Part shown: positions 1-5,706 of the stretch, piece after piece
How the letters are laid out: every line of letters starts with the position of its first letter
How positions within the stretch are numbered: the first letter of the stretch is position 1
Origin: Solobacterium sp.
GTDB lineage: Bacteria > Bacillota_I > Bacilli_A > Erysipelotrichales > Erysipelotrichaceae
Direction of reading: 5' to 3'
Assembly (NCBI GenBank): GCA_017536845.1
Contig: JAFWCP010000040.1
Location: 1-7,629 of the forward strand
DNA length: 7,629 bases
Made by a program: the position numbers and the translations under genes
Notes under the pieces: generated by a model
Seen by the model: the letters and a program-made list of their open reading frames with translations, nothing else
Databases searched by the model: none
What the model was told of the DNA's origin: nothing

Positions 1-1
1 G

Positions 2-676
2 TCCTGCCGGCAGGATGTGGACCTGCTCATCCCCCGCGGCAGCAAGAACCTGATCAATGCCGTTGTCACCCAGGCCAGCATCCCGGTCATTGAAACCGGG
101 GCCGGTGTCTGCCATACCTATGTGGATGAGAGCGCCGATTTTGACATGGCTGAGAAGATCATCCTCAATGCCAAGCTGTCCCGGCCGTCGGTCTGCAACG
201 CTATGGAAACACTGCTGATTCATGAAAACCTGAAAAATACATTTCTGCCGCGGATTGCCCGTATCCTGGCCGAGAAAGGTGTTACAATTTATGCAGATGA
301 AGAAGCATGCGGAATTGTACCGGATCTGAAGGCGGCGGATGAGAATTCCTGGCATACCGAGTATAATGACCTGATCATGAACCTGAAGCTGGTGCATGAT
401 ACACAGGAAGCCATTGACCATATCGAAACTTACGGCACCCATCATTCCGATGCCATCATCACCGCCGACACAGCCAATGCCGAACTGTTCATGAACAACG
501 TCGACTCAGCCTGTGTCTACCACAATGCCTCAACCCGGTTCACCGACGGCTTTGAATTCGGACTCGGCGCGGAAATCGGCATCAGCACCCAGAAACTGCA
601 TGCCCGCGGTCCGATGGGCCTGAACGAACTGACGACCTACACCTATCGCTTATATGGAAAAGGAGAAACCAGATGA
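2..676 (+). CDS. proA: Glutamate-5-semialdehyde dehydrogenase (gamma-glutamyl phosphate reductase), C-terminal part
   Basis: ProA reduces gamma-glutamyl phosphate to glutamate-5-semialdehyde with NADPH, the second step of proline synthesis in the cytosol. The reading frame is open from base 2, so the gene enters from outside the window and about 224 residues are visible, roughly half of the usual 415-420. Near the start is DLLIPRGSKNLI, the family's conserved segment ahead of the catalytic domain. The motif LSRPSVCNAMETLL contains the expected catalytic cysteine, codon 194-196. The frame ends in TGA at 674-676, which overlaps the ATG of proC as ATGA, so the two are probably translationally coupled. 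proB would be expected upstream, but that is inference. Identity is secure. A GTG at 17 would be a false start, because conserved sequence continues upstream of it. Confidence 0.96.
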   Translation, partial: SCRQDVDLLIPRGSKNLINAVVTQASIPVIETGAGVCHTYVDESADFDMAEKIILNAKLSRPSVCNAMETLLIHENLKNTFLPRIARILAEKGVTIYADEEACGIVPDLKAADENSWHTEYNDLIMNLKLVHDTQEAIDHIETYGTHHSDAIITADTANAELFMNNVDSACVYHNASTRFTDGFEFGLGAEIGISTQKLHARGPMGLNELTTYTYRLYGKGETR

Positions 677-1485
677 GAACGTACAAGAAATACTACATGG
701 GACTGATCGGCTGCGGCCATATGGGCATGGCCATTGCCAGAGGCGCAGTTGCGAAGGAATATCTGGAAAGATACCGCATTGCCGTCTATGATCCCAACGA
801 AGAAATCCAGAAGACCTGTGAAAAAGAAGGCTACAAGGTATTCGGCAGCGCGAAGGAAATCATCCGCAATTCGCACATCGTCCTGCTTGCCGTCAGGCCC
901 CAGGATCTCGACAGCGCCCTGGAAGCCATGCAGGGTGAAGAGATTGACTGCCTGCTTTCCATCGTCACCGGCGTTTCCATCGCCGCCCTGCAGGAAAAGC
1001 TCAACGGCTGCCCGGTCATCAGAGCCATGCCGAATACGCCCCTGCAGATTTCCGAAGGTGCGACAGCCATGTGCATGTCTGCCAACTGCAAGGCGGACGA
1101 CTATGACTTCGTCTTCCAGCTCTTCAATTCCATGGGCGTGACAAGGACCCTGCCGGAGTCGCAGCTCAATGAAGCGGTTGCCATCAACGGCTCCACCCCG
1201 GCCTATGTCTATCGTTTTATCCAGTCCCTCATCAAGGACGCGCAGGATCGCGGTGTTGACGACTATGCGGCAAGAGACCTGATCGTGCAGACCTTCATCG
1301 GCGCTGCCGAACTGCTGAAAAAGGACCGCCGCAAGCCGATCCAGGAATTCGTTGATGAAGTCTGCTCCAAGGGCGGCACAACCATCCGTGCCATCGAAAC
1401 CCTTGAAGAACTGGATTTCGACAAGATCGTCCACGAAGCAAATGAACAGTGCATTACCCGGGCAAAAGAACTGGGCGAAAACTGA
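673..1485 (+). CDS. proC: Pyrroline-5-carboxylate reductase
   Basis: This enzyme reduces 1-pyrroline-5-carboxylate to L-proline using NAD(P)H, the final step of the pathway begun by ProB and ProA. At 270 residues it has the usual length. The N-terminal Rossmann fold carries GCGHMG at residues 13-18, and AMPNTP at 118-123 is the family hallmark near the nicotinamide site. The C-terminal helical dimerisation domain contains INGSTPAYVY (171-180), QTFIGAAELL (206-215) and SKGGTTIRAI (232-241). These differ slightly from the common GSGPAY and SPGGTT forms. The start is supported by AAGGAG at about 659-664, 8 bases before the ATG, and by the ATGA overlap with proA. TGA at 1483-1485 is followed by a hairpin terminator, so proC closes the operon. 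Confidence 0.96.
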   Translation: MRTYKKYYMGLIGCGHMGMAIARGAVAKEYLERYRIAVYDPNEEIQKTCEKEGYKVFGSAKEIIRNSHIVLLAVRPQDLDSALEAMQGEEIDCLLSIVTGVSIAALQEKLNGCPVIRAMPNTPLQISEGATAMCMSANCKADDYDFVFQLFNSMGVTRTLPESQLNEAVAINGSTPAYVYRFIQSLIKDAQDRGVDDYAARDLIVQTFIGAAELLKKDRRKPIQEFVDEVCSKGGTTIRAIETLEELDFDKIVHEANEQCITRAKELGEN

Positions 1486-1542
1486 TCTCCATACAGCAGT
1501 GGCTGTGACATCTGTCACAGCCATTTTTCATTCTCAGTTTTC
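1477..1542. repeat. Outer inverted repeat nested around the proC terminator
   Basis: GAAAACTGA at 1477-1485, which includes the proC stop codon, is the exact reverse complement of TCAGTTTTC at 1534-1542. The two 9-base arms enclose the terminator hairpin. They could form an outer stem that stacks on it or serves converging transcripts from the minus strand. The match is exact but short and AT-rich, so chance is possible. Confidence 0.4.
1499..1528 (+). terminator. Rho-independent terminator of the proA-proC operon
   Basis: A perfect 10-base inverted repeat, GGCTGTGACA at 1501-1510 and TGTCACAGCC at 1513-1522, starts 15 bases after the proC stop. It is extended by one more T-A pair (1500/1523) and followed by TTTTT at 1524-1528. 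With a realistic four-base loop the stem is 9-10 pairs and GC-rich. The T-run lies only on the + side, so it should end proC transcription. It is not an obvious terminator for the convergent minus-strand genes. Confidence 0.9.
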
Positions 1543-1563
1543 CATCATGGCCTGCTTCATGGT

Positions 1564-2208
1564 TCAGGCGCCTTTTTCCGGGTCTTCGTATTTTCGGGAC
1601 TGGATGATCATTGAAACCCCGATCAGAGCAACAATGAACATCGCCGTCCCGCCGGAAATCGATTCCATCATGAAGATGGTCTCCCATGAAGCAGTGCCGA
1701 AGCTTCTCAGCATGGCCCGCTCAAGTGAAAACAGGGAGACGATGGCGGAGACGCAGGCGATGTTTCTGACCGTGATCATGACAGCGGATTTCTGGCGCTG
1801 GGCCTTGATGACATTGCGGATGGAATTGCCGACAAGGCCGAAGGTGCAGCCGGCAATCACGACCATAAGACCCGTGCTGCGGATCGGGTTGTGCCGAAAG
1901 CGGATGGACAGGCCCACGATCCAGCTCAATACAATGCCTGCCAGGATGATGCCGATGCCGGTGTACTTCAGCAGCTTCCGGTTCCGGTTCAGGCTGCGCA
2001 CATGCATGCTCAAGGCAAAGATCCGCATCATCCCGATCAGAAGATAGAACGCGCCCATGGTCAGAAACCACCAGGAAGAACGGCTGACCCCGAGAATGCC
2101 GTTGAACATGGCATAGGTCAGATTCCATGTCATGCTGAAAAAGGAAGGAATCAGGGGTTCCTTCCGCTACACCGCACGAACCTTTCGGCAGGCATCCCAT
2201 ATCTTCAT
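1564..2208 (-). pseudogene. Five-helix integral membrane protein gene with an in-frame amber stop at codon 14
   Basis: The natural start is the ATG at 2206-2208, with AAAGGGG six bases upstream. The first 13 codons read MKIWDACRKVRAV, then TAG at 2167-2169. The same frame continues RKEPLIPSFFS and on through a 189-residue stretch, from an internal ATG at 2131-2133, to TGA at 1564-1566. The body shows about five hydrophobic helices: WWFLTMGAFYLLIGMMRIF, GIGIILAGIVLSWIVGL, GLMVVIAGCTFGLVG, a fourth around TVRNIACVSAIVSLFSL, and AMFIVALIGVSMII near the end. It resembles an uncharacterised Bacillota membrane-protein family from memory; no function is known to me. The sequence between TAG and the internal ATG looks like coding sequence, so the codon most likely arose by point mutation. 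The internal ATG has no good ribosome site, so a shortened 189-aa product is possible but weakly supported. It lies 26 bp after the GNAT gene and is last in the run. Confidence 0.75.
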
Positions 2209-2234
2209 ATCTTTCCCCTTTCTCTTTCAGCGTT

Positions 2235-2741
2235 TTATCGGCAGCACGTATGCTGCATTTGAAAAGCTCTGAAGCCGCCTGTGCCGTTATGGTATTTCAC
2301 CAGCCGGTACAGGTCATTTTCGTCCAGCTCCCGGCTGTCCCTGAACCCATAACCAAGCTTGCGGCAGAAAGGCAATGCCGTAATGGAAGCCGGCACTTCA
2401 ATGCACCCTGTCTGAGCGGCATACGCGTCCTGTTCGAGTGTTGCAACGATTGCCGCGCCGATGCCCTTTCCCTGATAAGAGGGATGGACAAAGATGCTGT
2501 AAAGGCAGCAGCAGGAATGCTTTCTGCCGATGGCGCCGCAGGCGATGATTTCACCCTTTTCTTCAGCGACATAGAAATGTGTTTCCGCGGCCTGCAGCAG
2601 GATGTCCTGCGGCTGGCGATGGGCAATCAGATCCTCCAGGACATTTGATGGATAGTCCCGGGCGTTGGAAATCCGCATCGTTTCCGCAATCAGCCCTGAT
2701 ACGGCGGAAGCATCTTCGGGTTCAAACCTTCTGATGAACAT
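2235..2741 (-). CDS. GNAT-family N-acetyltransferase
   Basis: A cytosolic acyltransferase of the GNAT fold, 168 residues, predicted to move an acetyl group from acetyl-CoA to an amine on an unknown small molecule or protein. The N-terminus FIRRFEPEDASAVSGLI is the typical first strand and helix. Motif A is at 83-103, with the acetyl-CoA pyrophosphate loop QGKGIG at 90-95. Motif B is PFCRKLGYGF at 124-133. A CCC cluster at 77-79 and a CC near the C-terminus are unusual details. GGAGG at 2748-2752 lies six bases before the ATG. The start sits 20 bp inside the end of the DUF1905 gene, implying coupled translation. It ends with TAA, one of only two TAA stops here. The substrate cannot be told from sequence. 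Confidence 0.9.
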   Translation of the reverse strand: MFIRRFEPEDASAVSGLIAETMRISNARDYPSNVLEDLIAHRQPQDILLQAAETHFYVAEEKGEIIACGAIGRKHSCCCLYSIFVHPSYQGKGIGAAIVATLEQDAYAAQTGCIEVPASITALPFCRKLGYGFRDSRELDENDLYRLVKYHNGTGGFRAFQMQHTCCR

Positions 2742-3030
2742 GGCCCGCCTCCAGAGGACGTACGGTCACATGGACCGTGTCCCCTTCCCTGATGTTCAGC
2801 TTCTTCCGGATGGACTTCAGCACACCGATGAGATAACAGATGCCGCCGTTTTCATCCCTGACGCCCATGTTGACAATGCTGCCGGAATACGGAATGCCGT
2901 TGAATTCCGCCTGCACCCTGACCCGGCCTTTGCCGAATTCCTTCCGGATGTCCCAGGGAAACACCACATACGCCCCGCCGCTGTCCGCATCTTCCCGCAA
3001 GACGGCATCGAATTGATAGACCTTTTCCAT
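2722..3030 (-). CDS. DUF1905 domain protein
   Basis: A 102-residue soluble protein matching my memory of the DUF1905 family (PF08922), a small beta-barrel-like domain of unknown function often fused to a YdeI/OmpD-associated domain; here it stands alone. Visible landmarks are the opening YQFDAVL, AYVVFPWDIRKEFGKG at 20-35, the strand RVRVQAEFNGIPYSGSI at 36-52, and LKSIRKKLNIREGDTVHVTV at 71-90. The frame is open upstream to 3162, but I chose the ATG at 3028-3030. GAGGAG (3036-3041) sits five bases before it, the domain begins right there, and the longer version would run into the neighbouring gene. The last 20 bases overlap the GNAT start. Family fair to good; function unknown. Confidence 0.85.
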   Translation of the reverse strand: MEKVYQFDAVLREDADSGGAYVVFPWDIRKEFGKGRVRVQAEFNGIPYSGSIVNMGVRDENGGICYLIGVLKSIRKKLNIREGDTVHVTVRPLEAGHVHQKV

Positions 3031-3043
3031 TTCTGCTCCTCTG

Positions 3044-3538
3044 TCACTGTTTTTTATCAGACAGCCCTCTGCGGATGCGTACATACACCCGGCCATCCGG
3101 CGTATACATGACCTTTTCCTCCAGCTTTGCGGCATGGCTGAAACGGGAATCAATTCCGGCAATCCCGGTCTTTGCAGGAAAGACAGCCGTCCTTTCGTCC
3201 AGCGCCCCCAGTGCCTTCAGCTTTTCAACAGCCAGTTTTCCTCCCGCATAGCCGATGTCCGTCTCCGAAAAATGCGCGGCCGCATAGACGACCAGTTCGC
3301 CAAACAAGGCAAGGTCATAGGCCGTGCCGGTAACGGCTTCGACCGTTCGGCCGTTTTCAAAGGCTTCCTTCACCCGCTCCGGGTCAAAGGCATTGTGCAG
3401 GACGGTCATCCGGCCCTGTGTCCTGATATACAGGCAGGGCTCATACGGATGGCAGCTCAGCAGATACTGCTTTTCCCCGGCCACAAGCAGGATTCCTTCT
3501 TTTTCATACCTGAGCTCATACCTCTGCGTGTTTTCCAT
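3044..3538 (-). CDS. Uncharacterised 164-residue soluble protein
   Basis: I do not recognise this family. The protein has no signal peptide and no membrane helix, so it is probably cytosolic. Residues 5-50 look rich in strands (YELRYEKEGILLVAGEKQYL, then LYIRTQGRMTVLHNAF). A middle segment, GTAYDLALFGELVVYAAAHF at 71-90, is the most hydrophobic and could be a buried helix. The C-terminal third contains a basic strand, RVYVRIRRG. The start ATG at 3536-3538 has AGAGGGG (3546-3552) seven bases upstream, overlapping the end of the preceding gene, which stops only three bases before this ATG. The DUF1905 gene follows after 13 bp. Codon character matches its neighbours, so it is a real gene in the same run. 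Confidence 0.8.
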   Translation of the reverse strand: MENTQRYELRYEKEGILLVAGEKQYLLSCHPYEPCLYIRTQGRMTVLHNAFDPERVKEAFENGRTVEAVTGTAYDLALFGELVVYAAAHFSETDIGYAGGKLAVEKLKALGALDERTAVFPAKTGIAGIDSRFSHAAKLEEKVMYTPDGRVYVRIRRGLSDKKQ

Positions 3539-3541
3539 CAG

Positions 3542-3886
3542 TCATCCCCTCTTATGCAGAAAGTGCCGCCATCCGGCAAACGCGGCAGAAAGCAGGAACA
3601 GAGGCAAAGACAGGCCGGCCCACCAGAGGCCAAAATCAGACAGAGAAAACCATTCCCGCACCGATTCCCCGGGACTGCCATCCATGCCGTCAGTCATCGG
3701 ATAGACATGGAACGCCCGCATGCCAAAGCCTTGTTCCATCATGCACTCACCACCGTATTCCTTAAAGCCAAGCGGAAAATGGCCGCTCTTTTCAAAAGCA
3801 AGGTGGTTATACAGGCAGCCGGCAAGGCAAATGACAAATGCGGCTGCCAGGGCAATTGCCAGGCATCGTATCAGTTTCTGCTTCAT
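3542..3886 (-). CDS. Small membrane-anchored protein, possible lipoprotein with a C-terminal helix
   Basis: About 114 residues with hydrophobic segments at both ends. The N-terminal segment LAIALAAAFVICLAGC ends in LAGC, a textbook lipobox, so lipidation at Cys24 is possible. The C-terminal helix, around WWAGLSLPLFLLSAAFAGW, is followed by basic RHFLHKRG, which suits a cytoplasmic tail. The short middle part, with GFKEYGGEC and GFGMRAFHVYPMT, would then face outside. I do not know a function. Two starts are possible. One is ATG at 3884-3886, with GAGG very close upstream. The other is GTG at 3893-3895, three codons earlier, overlapping the previous stop as GTGA but with no ribosome site. I prefer the ATG. 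It lies directly behind another lipoprotein gene, so the two may act together at the membrane. Confidence 0.75.
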   Translation of the reverse strand: MKQKLIRCLAIALAAAFVICLAGCLYNHLAFEKSGHFPLGFKEYGGECMMEQGFGMRAFHVYPMTDGMDGSPGESVREWFSLSDFGLWWAGLSLPLFLLSAAFAGWRHFLHKRG

Positions 3887-3891
3887 GTTCC

Positions 3892-4416
3892 TCACCGTGC
3901 TTCGCCCAGCTGCCTTTCCCGCAGGCTTTCGCAGAACGTTTCAAAGTCCTTCAGCCTGCTGTAGGATGCAAATGCAAAAACCTGCCAGGAATCCCTGTCA
4001 TTCTTCCAGTACAGGTACAGCCAGGGGCCGTCATCCCCGGCGCTGAAATCATCTTCCCGCTTCGTGACGGTGCCGTCTTTCAGATATTCAAAGAAGCCGG
4101 CCCATTCTTCTTCCGACAGCGGCAATATTCCGGTCACGGTGGCATCATCCTGGGTCAAAGGCCAGTGGTCGCCTTCGCGGGTTTCATGCGAAAAGGCATA
4201 TTTCCCCGCCTCGGCGTAAAAGCGGTATCTTTGAAAATACGGCGGGAAAGAAGACCCGTCCACCGTGTAGTAAAACTCGGTGATATCTTCGATCCTGATG
4301 TCGGTGCCGACGGTCTTTTTCGATGCCTCTTCAATCATCGTGCATCCGCTTCCTGCCATCATCAGCAGTCCCGCAAGGCATGCGGAAAGGATGCCTGTCT
4401 GTTTCCGTTTCATCAT
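3892..4416 (-). CDS. Putative lipoprotein of unknown function
   Basis: 174 residues. A basic start (MMKRK) and hydrophobic stretch GILSACLAGLLMMAGSGC form a type II signal peptide with the likely lipidated Cys at 25; the lipobox is slightly unusual, with Gly at -3. The exported domain begins DIRIEDITEFYYTVDG and includes YFQRYRFYAEAGKYAFSHET, EEEWAGFFEYLKDGTV and GPWLYLYWKND. It is aromatic-rich and acidic. I recall similar uncharacterised Bacillota proteins but no assigned role. Two tandem ATGs occur (4414-4416 and 4411-4413). The first overlaps the DUF3795 stop as ATGA; the second sits at better distance (six bases) from AGAGGA. Its end abuts the small membrane protein gene with 4 bp overlap or a 5 bp gap, depending on that start. 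Confidence 0.82.
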   Translation of the reverse strand: MMKRKQTGILSACLAGLLMMAGSGCTMIEEASKKTVGTDIRIEDITEFYYTVDGSSFPPYFQRYRFYAEAGKYAFSHETREGDHWPLTQDDATVTGILPLSEEEWAGFFEYLKDGTVTKREDDFSAGDDGPWLYLYWKNDRDSWQVFAFASYSRLKDFETFCESLRERQLGEAR

Positions 4417-4826
4417 TTATCCTCTTTCTGCTCTTTCAGGCTGTCGAGATTCTCTTTCTTTTCAAAGAAAGCCCTGCGCAGCTGTTCATATTCTTCTTCG
4501 CTGCATGCCTTGCGGCAGGCGGGCGCAAAGGACACTGTTACGGCAAGGCATTCTTCCAGCTTTGCACAAGGGTAAAAAGAACACGCCGCACACGTCTTAA
4601 CCCCTTTTTCGCAACAGCAGGAAACAATCCGATACCGGCACCGGTTCTCAAGGCGGCAGCCATGGCAGGAAATCTCTTCCTTTGAAACAACATGGTCACG
4701 ATAGCCGATTGTATGCCATAGCTCAGCTGTATGCTGAAGCCGGGCATCGGTCTTTTCATATGGGTGGTTTACATACCTGGGGCAGACGGAACAGTCATTC
4801 CCGCAGGCAGCGATGATTCTTGTCAT
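4413..4826 (-). CDS. Cysteine-rich DUF3795 protein
   Basis: A 137-residue protein with 15 cysteines, fitting the DUF3795 family (PF12675), whose members probably bind zinc or an iron-sulfur cluster; the role is unknown. The N-terminus has CGNDCSVCPRY (Cys8, 12, 15). A second cluster is CHGCRLENRC (54, 57, 63), followed by CCC at 70-72 and C79, C82, C87, C93. The tail, from about 109, is a charged helix. There is no signal peptide. The frame is open up to 4907, but I start at the ATG 4824-4826. AGGGAG (4834-4839) lies seven bases upstream and the family motif begins immediately. The upstream extension overlaps the previous gene and has no family character. TGA overlaps the lipoprotein ATG. Confidence 0.87.
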   Translation of the reverse strand: MTRIIAACGNDCSVCPRYVNHPYEKTDARLQHTAELWHTIGYRDHVVSKEEISCHGCRLENRCRYRIVSCCCEKGVKTCAACSFYPCAKLEECLAVTVSFAPACRKACSEEEYEQLRRAFFEKKENLDSLKEQKEDK

Positions 4827-4839
4827 ACCTTTTCTCCCT

Positions 4840-5247
4840 TCATGGCGTTTCCGCCAGCAGGTATTTTTCCCGGCCGCCTTTACCGGCTTCGCAGAATACG
4901 ACGGCAAAGCTGCTGCCCATGATCACCGCCGCTTCCGTGCCCATGGCGGCCAGCCTGACCGCTTCGGAAAACGGCAGAAACTGCCCATCCAGGCAGAAAT
5001 CCGGCGAGATCACAAAACAGACTTCCTCATGCTTCCTGACAAAACGCCCAAATTCCGGCTGACGGTCCAGACCGTCACCGGCCAGGATGATCTTTGCATG
5101 ATCCAGCACATCAGCTGCCTGATGGGAGAACCTGTCCACGCCGGCATGACGTTTCTCAGGCGTCGTCAGTTCATACAGCACTCTTTCCTGCCTGCTTTTC
5201 CGGATGAATGTCTTGACAAAATGTTCTTCCTGCGCACCATTTTTCAT
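4840..5247 (-). CDS. Uncharacterised conserved-looking 135-residue protein
   Basis: I cannot name this family. The protein is soluble, without signal or membrane segments. Landmarks are EEHFVKTFIRKSRQERVLYEL at 7-27, a basic helix-like start; HAGVDRFSH at 34-42; then alternating strands such as KIILAG and EVCFVISPDF; and AVRLAAMGTEAAVIMGSSFAVVF at 96-118, which looks like a helix followed by a buried strand. The order suggests a small alpha/beta domain. The ATG at 5245-5247 is preceded by GAGGT at a normal distance. Thirteen bases separate its TGA from the DUF3795 start, and that gap holds the next ribosome site. It has similar relatives in Bacillota as far as I recall, all unnamed. Confidence 0.8.
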   Translation of the reverse strand: MKNGAQEEHFVKTFIRKSRQERVLYELTTPEKRHAGVDRFSHQAADVLDHAKIILAGDGLDRQPEFGRFVRKHEEVCFVISPDFCLDGQFLPFSEAVRLAAMGTEAAVIMGSSFAVVFCEAGKGGREKYLLAETP

Positions 5248-5261
5248 ATCTTGTACCTCAA

Positions 5262-5280
5262 AGATGCATGCCGGGCATCT
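5262..5280. repeat. Small intergenic hairpin between the DUF1801 and 135-residue genes
   Basis: AGATGC at 5262-5267 and GCATCT at 5275-5280 are inverted copies around a 7-base loop. This is the largest gap in the minus-strand run (36 bp). No T-run follows on either side, so it is not a convincing terminator. It may tune mRNA stability or be chance. Confidence 0.3.
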
Positions 5281-5283
5281 GCT

Positions 5284-5691
5284 TCATACCGTCTGTTTCT
5301 CATAGCACCAGGCAGCGATTTCCGCAATCAGTTCCACCGGCAGCGGCTTGTCATACGGCAGCCGTACCGTGCCTTTTTCAACGCTGTAAGCGGCAAGCTT
5401 ATCGGAAAAGGCCTGCACCGCTTCTTCGCCGGGAAAGAGGCTTACATGCTTCTTTGCGGCGGCAAAGTGGATGAGATTTGTTTCCCTGCGGTATGTCGGC
5501 ATCGACCAGGCAATCCGCTCTTCCGCTTGAGGCATGGCCTGGCGCAGGATGGCACGGACTTCCCTGAGAACGGGCTGGATGCCTTCTGGCTGCATGGCGA
5601 TGTATTCGTCCACCGTCTTCGGTTTCAGGCAGTAGTGGTCCTGGTTCTGCCGTCTGAATTCACGGCCGCATTTCAGGCATTTCCATGTCAT
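5284..5691 (-). CDS. Zinc-ribbon plus DUF1801 (YdhG-like) protein
   Basis: 135 residues in two parts. The N-terminus, KCLKCGREFRRQNQDHYC, holds Cys5, Cys8, His19 and Cys21, a compact zinc-binding knuckle. From about residue 26 comes a DUF1801 domain of the YdhG type: TVDEYIAMQPEGIQPVLREV, the signature IAWSMPTYRRETNLIHFAAAKKHVSLFPG (60-88, with Trp62 and Pro65), and LPYDKPLPVELIAEIAAWC at the end. Some members have been linked to iron handling, but that is family knowledge and not shown here. The ATG at 5689-5691 has AAAGGA (5700-5705) eight bases upstream. It follows the hydrolase gene by 15 bp. Architecture is confident, biological role is not. Confidence 0.9.
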   Translation of the reverse strand: MTWKCLKCGREFRRQNQDHYCLKPKTVDEYIAMQPEGIQPVLREVRAILRQAMPQAEERIAWSMPTYRRETNLIHFAAAKKHVSLFPGEEAVQAFSDKLAAYSVEKGTVRLPYDKPLPVELIAEIAAWCYEKQTV

Positions 5692-5706
5692 GGCGGTTTT
5701 CCTTTC

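Noticed and set aside
643..1524. A 293-codon open frame on the - strand opposite proC
   Set aside because: It covers a certain proC gene and the terminator, and its start lies in the hairpin. The composition is that of an antisense shadow.
1721..2200. A 159-codon frame on the - strand starting at 2200, overlapping the membrane-protein gene in another frame
   Set aside because: It starts eight bases into the first codons of the broken gene, without its own ribosome site, and its product is Arg/His/Pro-rich with no membrane character, unlike the in-frame reading.
2131..2208. Attenuator-type leader peptide of 13 codons before a separately started membrane protein
   Set aside because: The peptide has no run of one amino acid, no alternative hairpins are evident, and coding-like sequence continues in frame straight after the TAG. 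Kept only as a minor alternative.
3031..3162. N-terminal extension of the DUF1905 protein
   Set aside because: It overlaps the end of the preceding gene in another frame, shows no family similarity, and a strong GAGGAG site precedes the ATG at 3028-3030.
4827..4907. N-terminal extension of the DUF3795 protein
   Set aside because: It overlaps the 135-residue gene, and the AGGGAG site plus the family motif both point to the ATG at 4824-4826.
5262..5280. Terminator between the DUF1801 and 135-residue genes
   Set aside because: The hairpin is short and no run of T follows on the minus strand.
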